64,000 bases of DNA from Apostichopus japonicus (Eukaryota; Echinodermata; Holothuroidea; Aspidochirotida; Stichopodidae), in contig NC_092577.1 in NCBI RefSeq assembly GCF_037975245.1, positions 20,334,898 through 20,398,897 on the forward strand. Direction: 5' to 3'. Below the pieces are notes generated by a model. It saw only the letters and a list, made by a program, of their open reading frames with translations. It did not search any database and had not been told where the DNA came from. This document shows, piece by piece, positions 55,513 to 64,000 of the stretch. A program made the position numbers and the translations under genes. Every line of letters begins with the position of its first letter. Within the stretch, counting starts at the first letter, position 1.

Positions 55513-57760
55513 GCATTGGTGTCTCTTGACCAGCAGAGAAGGCCTTTGACATGGTGGATCGCGGTTTTTTAATGAACGTTAAAGATGCATCCAACATTTC
55601 GTAAATGGATTTCTGTTTTGTATCAGGAAAGTTTCAGTTCTGTAATCGTAAATGGGTTTTGTTCGGAGGTTTTTGACGTAGAGAGGGGGGTGCGCCAGGG
55701 GTGCCCTCTGTCTCCATTGCTTTATGTTTTGTTTAGCGAGTCGCTCTCTCGTCTTTTGGAAAGGGACTCCAGACTTGCCCCATTCGTTGTGCCAGGGGGT
55801 GCCAAAGTGAAATGCATTCAATATGCTGATGACGTCACGTGTGTTGTTTCGAGTCTGGGCTCCTTTCGTGCCTTCTCGCAGGATTTATTAATCTTTTAGA
55901 GAGCTACCGGGCGAAGTTGAATCCGGATACTAGTCGGGCCCAGAGTCAACCGGCCCAAGAGACATTGAGTGGCCCAGATTCTGACTCGCCAATGGAGGAC
56001 TGCACTACAGCCTTATTAGTTGTGGCTAAGGAGTCCTCCGATTGGTTTGATGAGACAAAACAGGCCACTGATCTCATTGACTCGAGTGGCCCTTCCACCC
56101 TACCCGCAGCCGCTTCCGCTATACCGGACACGATGGTCGCTAGTGGACCTCCTGTTCCTGACAGGGAGGTCCACTCGATCAAGGTTCACGAGGAGTTAAG
56201 AATACTGTTAGGGGCTTGAAAAGACCCGTATTGGGAAAATTTCGCAGGTAATGCGCAAGCCTGTCGTCTGCTATCGGGACGGCGTACCCCGGATGAATTT
56301 TGGAGTTAGTTGTTATGTGTGGGGTGTGGGGTTTTGTGTGGTCCTTACATAATATGGGTTGGGGGTTTCTGTTTGTGGTTTGGTGTTGGCTTTTTGGGGC
56401 TGGTTTGTGGAGCTTTATTGTTTTGGTTCTGTTAGCCTTTGGATCCGTGTCCTTTTCACGTAACGTTAAACGCTATTTTTATACATTTGTGGGTTAGTGA
56501 GAGATTTCTGTTTGTGGGTTTTTGGTGGTTGTTAAACAGACTGGGATTGTTTTTGGTTTTGTTGACCTTTGGTCCGTGTCCGTTTCTTTGCACGTAAAAA
56601 GCAATCCGGAAAAGACAAAGGGCCTTCGTCTTGGTAGGTGGAGAAACAGACTCGCCATTCGGTGCGTCGTGGTTGGATCAAAATTAATGGTATATGATTC
56701 GGCTACAATGCACCTTGTGATGTCACCTGGAACGAGAGGGCTGAGGTATTTGAGAGCAGGCTCGAAACTTTTGGCACCCGCTGGCTTTCGATCTTGGGGA
56801 AAGTCACCGTTATTAATCGTTTTGTTTCGCCAATCTTGTGGTACGCGTCGCGTCCTGGTGCGGTTGGAGAGCGATGTTTTCATTCATTTGGTCGGGTGGT
56901 ACAGAGCTGGTCAAGAGGGCGGTATTGTACCAAAAACTGGGAAGTTAATTAACATATTTGTTATTTAAACAATTGTTTGTAGCGGTGACTGACCCAGGGT
57001 TGCCTTGTTCATATTTTGTACGTTTTTGGGGCGGATTACACCTGCGTCGATGGGTCCCGGCGCTGTTTAGCAACAGAGAACCGCATAGTAGTACTCCAAA
57101 CAGGGTGGTGCGTGTCATTTGCTCCGCTCTGATTGAGTTGCCCCCTGTTGACCTGTGACAGCCGGCCCTCGTTCACAGTTCGTTGCGGGATAGAGCCTTG
57201 AATGCAATTTTTGTACAGGGACGTCATTCTGCCGAAGTATGGCGCGTTCGGTGCATTCGAGGCTGAGTAGTTGCAGGCTCCGTGATCTTGCATGGAGAAT
57301 TCCACACGGTGCCTTGATGACCAACCTTAAAAGGTATCATTGGCGATTGGGTGATGGACTGTGCCCAAGGACCGGCTGTTGCTTTGTTTTAAACTTATGG
57401 GAGTGGTTCCAGACCTGGTCCGACCGTGTAACGGGAGACCGTTCATGGTCGGTAGGACAGGGCTTTATATTATATGGGGTAGACCCTCCAGTTTGTTCGA
57501 TTGCTGTATTGCATCGCATTATTTTTGTTTGCTCTATTGTGAAAAAACATGTTTGGCGGAATAGATGTGATGTGGTTTTCAGGGGGAAGGTTGCCAGTTG
57601 GCAGGCAGTCCCAGAGGCGGTGAAGTCGGACATTCGCCTTCATGTTGAAGGCGATTTTCGCCGTTTATCTGGGACTGCCTTTTTTGGACGCTGGTGTGCT
57701 GGGGAGGGGTTCTTCGTTTCGCGTGCGGGTCGTCCTTTTGTAGTTTTTTTAATGTTTCTG
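55513..57760 (+). pseudogene. ORF2 C-terminal part of family A, after the B insertion
   Basis: Resumes with KAFDMVDRG-type text near 55540 (one-base frame break), RT text VRQGCPLSPLLYVLFSESLS and KCIQYADDVTCVV (catalytic YADD; 55690-55850), is interrupted by the ORF1-only B fragment at 55927-56602, then has the thumb region from 56610 (NPEKTKGLRLG) and the zf-RVT part (ALMTNLKRYHWRLGDG, CPRTGC; the middle ESTAHVFW segment is deleted near 57379) ending near 57745. Several frameshifts. Confidence 0.7.
55927..56602 (+). mobile_element. Family B ORF1-only derivative, copy 4, 5'-truncated with TSD
   Basis: Contains the last about 95 codons of ORF1 (SQPAQETLSGPDSDSPMEDC onward), the GCAGGTAATGCGCAAGCC junction (about 56245), the ORF2-tail codons, 3' UTR and GCACGTAAAAAGC ending at 56602. 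The direct repeat AATCCGG at 55920-55926 and 56603-56609 matches uninterrupted A sequence at 32589 (AATCCGGAAAAGAC). Some bases near 56210 are deleted. Confidence 0.9.
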
Positions 57761-57947
57761 CGGGGGGGGGGGGTGTTGGGCGTTTTTTGTCGCTGCAGGT
57801 CGGCGGGCGTATCTTTTTTTTTGGCTCGCTTGACCTGAGTTTCGTTTTTCAGAATGGGATGGTTCGGTAGTTTGGCCGTGACGTTTTGTATCCCGCATGG
57901 CGGATCACGTAAAAAGCACGCAGCGTTTAACGTGACCCGTGGTAAGC

Positions 57948-58790
57948 GACTGATAGGGAACCAAAAGGGAAGCAAAAGATCCAATTTGCTTGGATTTATT
58001 GCAATTTCAAGGAAAGTTACAATACAAATTCGAGGTGGAACAAGGCAAATACGTGTAGACAGAAATGCTGAAAAGGATGATATTCTTGAAATAGCTAAGG
58101 GCCTCTTTTTCCCTAACGGAAAGTCACCTCAAGGTAAGCTTTCAGATTTTACCCTCAGCTTGACAAATATCAGCATACAGGAGGTAGGAAAGGACATGAC
58201 AATTGGTGAAATGTATCATGTTTTCAAAGTTCCAATGCTCAAGTGCTACAACAAGTAAGATGAAAAGATTATCAATTGCCAAAGAGTTTGATGCATTTGA
58301 TGATGACTTGAGGAATTTCCAAGCATTGGATGTGAAGTGCAAGTAAATTAGACAAGTACTCCTGAACCTTAGGATGGTTCCATAGATAATCACTTCAGGT
58401 GGGAACTTGCACCATTGGAACTTACTTCTGCATGTACATCTGAAAATACTTCCAATGAGCTCCTTCATTGTGCTTCTGAAAATAGAGATTGTGATACATC
58501 AGGTACACCAACTGTACAGTTTGGGCAAGTGAATGACAGAAAAGTGCTTAACATTACGGAAGAAAAAAACTGACAAATTAAGGGATGAACTTATTGTCCT
58601 TGTGCTAAGGTCTAATGTGGTTGATGACATGGTGAATGCTTTTAGTGAATCCTTAATATTGGACGAAGAGCTTAAGGTGCGTGATTCTTCCAAATGGTGA
58701 TGTTGAGAGAGGGGAAGCAGATGGTGTCTACAGAGAGACATTGTCCGAATTTTGGGCTTCAAATATACCACAGGCCACACACTCTTAAAA
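57948..58790 (+). pseudogene. Fragment of a HECT-containing (G2/M E3 ligase-like) family gene
   Basis: 57990-58258 reads GFIAISRKVTIQIRGGTRQI, LEIAKGLFFPNGKSPQGKLS and MTIGEMYHVFKVPMLKCYN, matching the conserved central block of a large fish/invertebrate family (GGGTR..., ...LFFP(N/D)GKS..., TVGELY...K...LR.Y). After stops, 58570-58790 reads LRSNVVDDMVNAFSESLILD, then in another frame ILPNGDVERGEADGVYRETL and SEFW, the text preceding the HECT-like domain in that family. Stops near 58345 and 58698 and at least two frameshifts. No HECT domain follows. The first bases after 57917 (GCAGCGTTTAACGTGAC) resemble family B 3' UTR. Confidence 0.6.
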
Positions 58791-59087
58791 CGTTGGTTAA
58801 AAAAAGAATGGTATAGGACCCCCGTGCACTTAATTGGTTAGTTTGTACCCTTAAGTTGGTTAACTGGCAGTATTTGGGCTATTCCAATAAGTATGTACAT
58901 TTCACAGTCCGACGTTTAACCAACTTGTTTATAACTTTACCGCTCACTGAGTAAAAAATTCGCGCGTACACATATATGTACACTGTACGTACATCAGCGC
59001 AGCGTCTATAACACACACTACATAACACGTCATGCATAGTACGATCCCTGACAGGGTGGTTCAGTAATCAAGAATACAGCTAACGCC
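58791..59087. other. Candidate upstream region of the SAM-domain gene
   Basis: AT-rich sequence between the HECT-family fragment and the next ATG. It contains CGCGCGTACACATATATGTA-type text but no certain promoter motif. Confidence 0.3.
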
Positions 59088-62000
59088 ATGGCAGATATCG
59101 AAGACAGTGCTGTCTTTAATTTCTTGAAAAAATACGAGATCGAGTCTCTACATGAAACTTTTATCGGTAAGTGTAGCTTAACATCGGTAAAAAGTTTAAA
59201 CTTATGTGGGCACTGAGACCCCCAGTGACAGTATAACGTTAGGCTCAGAGGCCAACGTTAGGCTTATACTAGGCTAACGTTAATACTAGTACTATAATAC
59301 TAGTAGTATGCCTAATACTATAGTAACACTAGTAATATTAGTAACAGTATACAGTTACTAAACTGCCACTGTGTTTAACACAGTGGTTTATTCGATGTTA
59401 AATGTTATGAATCTTTTTCGTGTTTTTCACCATATACTAGTGTTGTTCGTGTAATCGACATAGGCTAGGCCTAATTATTAATGTAAATGTGGTATCCTAT
59501 TAAAGTCCAAATACAAAAACTTTGACCTACTGTCTATAGTATAGGTAGCCTAGCCTAGTGTATACACCTGTTTAATTATTTACACACTTATAACAGTTAG
59601 GCTAAGGATAGATCAAATGTGATGCCACAAACTTTTTTATTTTGATTTATATCATACATATTTTGGAGGATATTTATGAGAATTTTTGCATGATAACTCA
59701 ACAAGGGAATGATTGATCATAAACCTCATTGTTTTTGGAGTCATATCATGAATATTAATGAGGTCACAGGATCAAACATCAAAATTTTCAAATTGCAATA
59801 ACTTGACAACCATTATTCATTAAGTCAGAATTTCTTCATATTTCATATATAGTGATATTTGTAGATAGTGTGTGCATGCTGATGATTTATTCCTTTCTTA
59901 TAACCCTCAGAGAATGGAATTGACAAAACTGCACTTCTCTTGCTTAAAGAAGATGACATAAGGGATCTGATACCAAAGATTGGTGACAGACTAAAATTTC
60001 AGGCAGGTTGGAAGAAGGAGGTGAGTACTCCTGTATATCAGCAATGGATTTTACATGCTTTAAATGTCTTACAAGAACTGGAGGTGGAATCAAAGGCTTA
60101 TTTTTCCATTTGAAGCATAACCATGGAATTAACTCAAAAAACTCAAGTAAAATTATTTGTGGTCAAGCTGGTTGCACTGCACTCTTTTTTTCAACTGAAG
60201 GCTACAAATGGCATCTCAACAGACACCACTTGGGTAATAAAGAACAAACTAATGACCAGGGGGACCAAGAGCCAGAAAGGAACAGTCCCATTCCAATGGA
60301 AGCAGATGCACATTATGAGGCAGAAGAAGATGATGAAGAATCAATGGAAAATGATATCAACATAGCTAAATCATATGCAATATTCACAGCCCGACTTAAG
60401 TCCTCACCTATTCCTTCATCATTAGTGGGAAAAATTATTGTTGATGTACAGGACCTAATTGAAAATGTAGTTGATCATATTGAAATGGAAATTACTAGAT
60501 TAATAAGTAACCAGCAGTCCACACTATTGAGAAAGGAAGAGGATAAGCAAGACTTTCACAATATTTTTTCCAATGCAAGGGAAGCTCCTTTCTCTGAAAT
60601 GAGAACAGAATACCAACAGAGGAAACTTTTCAAGCAAATTGGTGCATATGTTGAACCTGAACAAAAACTTGTAGGCTACTGTTTCAAGTCTAAAATAAAT
60701 AAAACAGGAGCTCCAATTCAAGAACAAGAGAAAGAGACATTTCAGTACATTCCTTTGGCAATTTCACTGAAAAAATTTCTGGAACAACCAGGAGTTATGA
60801 ATGCAATATTTTCAGCTAAAGCATCTGCAGATCCAAATGTCCTGGTTACATATCGAGATGGCATTCTGTTCAAAAATAGGTATCAACAGCATGGTGAAGT
60901 GCCTCTTATACCCCTGCTGCTATACAATGATGACTTTGAGACTGCAAACCCTCTTGGTTCAAGGAAAGGAAAACATAAGATTTCAGCATTTTATACAAAT
61001 GTGCTGTGTCTACCCAGGAGATATCAGGCCAGATTAAACAACATTCTTCTCACAGCTCTAATCACCTCATCTCTCATTACCAAATATGGAGTAGAAAGTG
61101 TTGTGAAAGTAATAAAAGAAGAAATTCAAATGTTATCGAATGCATGTCTGAATATAGAAGGGGATGATTTCAGTGGACTTGTTAGGCCGGTTTTGTTCCA
61201 AGTTGTTGGCGATAACTTGGGTATACATACCATGTTAGGCTATGTTCGTGGCTTTACAGCTTTAAACTATTACTGTAGACTTTGCAAGGGGCATCGAAGT
61301 GTACTGCAAAAACAATTAGTTGAAAATGCCAGTCTACTTAGAACAGTAGAAAATTATGTTGCAGTTTTACAACATGATGACCCTAGTGAGACAGGTATCA
61401 GATTTGCTACAATTCTAAATGATCTGGGAGAGTTTCATGTAGTTGAAAACATAACTCTTGATGTTATGCATGACTTTTTGGAAGGAGTGATACCGTTAGA
61501 AATGTACTTAGTGTTAGACCAGCTGATTCAGGAAAAAAGTTTACTTTGGAGGAACTTAATGGAACTTCATGTTTTAATTATGGCTTCACTGACCAGTCAA
61601 ATAAGCCTAGTCCTTTGAAACAATCATCTCTTTCAAACCCTGGAAAAGCAAGTGGACAAAGTGCTTCACAGATGATGTGCCTAGCTTTCAGTTTGCCCAT
61701 AATGATTGGAGATAAAATTGAAGAAGATTCTGATGCATGGGAGTTGTATCTGTTGTTGATTGATATTTTCAAGATAATAATGAGTCCCAGTTTGAGCCTC
61801 TCTGCGACATATGTTCTGAAAGCTTTGATCAGAGATCATCACCAACTATTTCTCCAATTGTTTCCAGATCGGAACCTTACTCCAAAACAGCATTTTCTTA
61901 CACACTATCCAAGATCATTGCGATTCCTTGGACCTTTGAATCAGTACACCTCAATGCGTTTTGAGGGAAAACACAAAACATTCAAAAAATTTGCAAATTT

Positions 62001-63767
62001 GTCTTGTAATTTCCAGAACATTGCTAAAACACTGGCAGTTAAATACCAAATGGCCCAGTGTTATGCATTTCTCTTGGAACAACCTCTTGAAAATCAAGAC
62101 AGAATTAAATCAGGAGCAAGTATCCACCCTGTCAAGAGTAGGATCAATTTTAGACATGATGGCAGCTGAAATAGTTGCTGCAAAACTGAACATTGGTTTA
62201 GAAGAAGAGATAACTTTTGTAGGAGCAGCCAAGATTCATGGTTATGAATTTAGAGAAGGAACTGCAGTTATCACCTCATGGAATGACGATGGACCAGAAT
62301 TTGGAAGTGTGCAATGTGTCCTTCTAAAAAATTCTGATATTTATATTGTACTGAACTTATTCAAGACGATAGGCTTCCAGAGACATTTACAGGCATATGC
62401 TGTGGAAACCACATCAGATTTAATTGAAACTGTTTGTCCTAGACAGTTGTTTGACCACCGTCCTGTGACTTGCTTGAAGAATCATAATGGGAATGACAGA
62501 TCTCATTACATTTCTACTCGCATCACTTTTCTATAGACACAGCATCAGTTGTACCACTGCAGGTGAATTAGTTATTTAGTCATAACCTACATGATTATAA
62601 ATTAATTTTCTCCCAGTTTCAGAGTAAAGTGGTCTTCCAATTTCCTCTATATCAAGATGAGATACCAGATGTATCATCTCTCTCAGATGCAGATGATCTT
62701 TCTACTACTGGCGATTCAAGTACTAGTGTTGATACCTTGATTATTGAATCAGATGCAGACACATCACTTGAGGGTTCATCTTACTCACCCTTCCATTCAC
62801 CATATCCCTTGAAACGACAGAAAAGAATCCATTTTGTAAGTAAAGGATATTCTATTGTTTTTAGTGAAAAGTACCGTAGTTATTAACATCTTATAGTGGT
62901 TGAGGCTACTTCTTTTTTTTATGAAAGCAAGGTATGGTGCATGCTTTGAATGAGAAAAGAGGTTTTGTTGTGAATACCAGAGATTACCCCTAAACTTTCC
63001 ATTATGAAAGAACTACTGTACAGTAGCTCTGGAAGTGATGAATCTCCCTGCGAGGACTCAAAGTGATCATTATCAGAAAACGATACAGAAATAAGTTTAT
63101 AATAAAATAATAACAAATTAAAGTTTATTGAATGGCAGAGGTAATTGCATATAGGTTGGTGATTTTTGGTACCATACTGCACCTTCACCATTCAGTCTAT
63201 AGGTGTCAGTAGTGTTAACATTCTATGCATCCAAATAAATTAAGTTTTCTTATTTACATACTGGCCCATTCACACTCTTCTCATATTTTATTTTTAGGAT
63301 GTTGAAGCTATTTTAGGCCAGTCTTCCAGAGGAAGGAAAGTCATGGGAAGCATCTCTTGCAAGAAATTATGTTCAAAACAGGATCGACACATTCTTGTGG
63401 AAATTTGTTCTAGTCACATGGTTGATCATTATGGAGATAAGTGAGTATATTCACTATGATATATTATGGGAATAGCAGACCCTTCTAATATAAACACAGA
63501 GAAGTGGTTGTACCCTATTTTGAAATGCCCTGGAGACCAAGAGATATTTTTAATAGAATATATAATGAAAAATATTCAATATGGTTATGTTTCTGAATGA
63601 ATTGTTTCAATTCTCAATAGATAGAATACATTTGCTGTATTGTTGTCAACATTTTACCTATTTCCTTTTTAATCTACAGGCCAAGCTCCTTCATTAAGGC
63701 AGCGTTAGCAGCAGCAGTTGTTGATTTGTTTCCCTTTCTGAAGGATCCAGAATCTCCCTTGGGTTAT
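59088..63767 (+). CDS. SAM-domain gene, SAMD3-like, 3' end outside the window
   Basis: Five exons join in phase. 59088-59166 (MADIEDSAVFNFLKKYEIES, donor GTAAGT) and 59911-60020 (acceptor CTCAG; NGIDKTALLLLKEDDIRDLI and PKIGDRLKFQAGWKKE; donor GTGAGT) form a complete SAM domain. 62617-62835 (acceptor TCCCAG; FQSKVVFQFPLYQDEIPDV plus an acidic Ser/Asp-rich linker; donor GTAAGT). 63298-63440 (DVEAILGQSSRGRKVMGSIS, ILVEICSSHMVDHYGD; GTGAGT). 63680-63767 (PSSFIKAALAAAVVDLFPFL, KDPESPLGY; GTAAGC). The last exons match sterile alpha motif domain-containing protein 3-like proteins of fish, whose function I do not know. Intron 60021-62616 contains a separate transposase-like ORF. The gene continues past 64000. 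It has no disrupting changes, so it is the most likely working gene here. Confidence 0.75.
59167..59910 (+). other. First intron of the SAM-domain gene
   Basis: Rich in dyad words (CTAGTACTATAATACTAGTA-like at 59280-59360). A copy of the dispersed repeat of the 240-640 region lies at 59690-59840. Confidence 0.5.
60044..62536 (+). pseudogene. CACTA/EnSpm-like transposase ORF nested in an intron
   Basis: ATG at 60044. Two C2H2-type fingers: CFKC...LKHNHG (60050-60125) and CGQAGC...GYKWHLNRHH (60160-60230). Acidic linker. Catalytic-core-like text: IPLLLYNDDFETANPLGSRK, FYTNVLCLPRRYQARLNNIL, FQVVGDNLGIHTMLGYVRGF, YYCRLCKG and ENITLDVMHDFLEGVIPLEM. This order (D in YNDD/GDN, CxxC, then LDVMH) parallels TNP2-type transposases, where DxMH/E follows a CPxC finger. 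A frameshift in an A-run near 61540 leads to LEELNGTSCFNYGFTDQSNK and LTPKQHFLTHYPRSLRFLG, FEGKHKTFKKFANLSCNFQN. A second frameshift near 62100 leads to LNIGLEEEITFVGAAKIHGY...LQAYAVE and a stop at 62536. Two frameshifts in about 830 codons. Termini (CACTA) not found. Confidence 0.65.
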
Positions 63768-64000
63768 GTAAGCATGTTTATGTTCTAATATCCCTCGGCT
63801 TAATTGTCATTAGCCATAGTATACACCACTTTCGTTGTTGTGTTGAGGTGACTAGTTTCCTTTTCCTAGCTGCCCTTTCAAAATGTCTCTAAAATGTTGA
63901 ACACAAAACACTGCCCACAATATCATTACTTTTTGTCATCTGTAGTCAAGTAATGTAATCTTCTGTGGGTTTTACCAAGTAATTTGTTCATCTCATAGAG

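Larger units (their letters stand above)
47400..57917 (+). mobile_element. Family A Tx1-like LINE, nearly full length, interrupted by two insertions
   Basis: Plus-strand element from a 5' end containing TTCGTGGAGTGCGGACGTG (47407 onward) through ORF1, ORF2 and a 3' UTR to TCACGTAAAAAGC at 57917. Removing the inserts at 50356-55512 and 55927-56602 leaves about 4.7 kb. ORF2 between about 49690 and 50354 has internal deletions and a 29-bp inversion. The layout (ORF1 with CCHC knuckles; ORF2 with APE endonuclease, RT and zf-RVT) is that of the Tx1 clade of the L1 group. Confidence 0.85.

Noticed and set aside
59088-62536. A single SAM + C2H2 + transposase fusion protein
   Set aside because: The SAM frame meets a stop after its donor site, the donor is a good GTGAGT, and the in-phase continuation is at 62617.

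Overview
This is eukaryotic nuclear DNA: split genes with consensus splice sites, AATAAA signals, low gene density and a large load of retrotransposons. Multi-exon gene families of a type I know mainly from echinoderms, cnidarians and fish, together with Tx1-like, CR1/Jockey-like, DIRS-like and CACTA-like elements, suggest a marine invertebrate deuterostome, most likely an echinoderm. The species cannot be fixed from sequence alone. I recognised no tRNA, rRNA or CRISPR array.

Layout. 0-3 kb: two candidate last exons of an unknown gene whose intron holds pieces of a Tx1-like LINE (family A). 4.4-7.1 kb: an LTR-like repeat split by an ORF1-only relative of a second LINE family (family B). 7.2-20.7 kb: a broken multi-exon gene (gene 1), with a second decayed multi-exon gene (gene 2) nested in its 6.8-kb intron. 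21.5-27.3 kb: minus-strand LINE remains, including a second ORF1-only copy. 28.4-29.2 kb: a tandem duplication carrying a 42-bp minisatellite. 30-36.4 kb: a CR1/L2-type RT fragment with a TSD-flanked piece of family A inside it, an internally deleted A copy, and a third ORF1-only copy. 38-44 kb: two copies of a SINE-like element whose head is the 5' end of U2 snRNA, a second LTR-like repeat and a DIRS-like remnant. 45-57.9 kb: a nested stack in which a nearly full-length A element is interrupted by a full-length 5.16-kb B element and by an ORF1-only fragment. 57.9-64 kb: a HECT-family gene fragment, then the best-preserved host gene, a SAM-domain (SAMD3-like) gene. Its exons join in phase, and its second intron holds a decayed CACTA/EnSpm-like transposase ORF.

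How the parts relate. LINE families A and B share a 5' motif (TCGTGGAGTGCGGACGTG) and a 3' terminus (ACGTAAAAAGC) preceded by a short hairpin. Three ORF1-only copies have exactly the same ORF1-to-ORF2-tail deletion junction, so they look like a propagated non-autonomous subfamily comparable to mammalian HAL1. Target-site duplications define several insertions, and the full-length B copy places an Inr/DPE-type internal promoter at the expected spacing. Nearly every mobile-element ORF carries frameshifts or stops. The sequence cannot show whether some of these are assembly errors.
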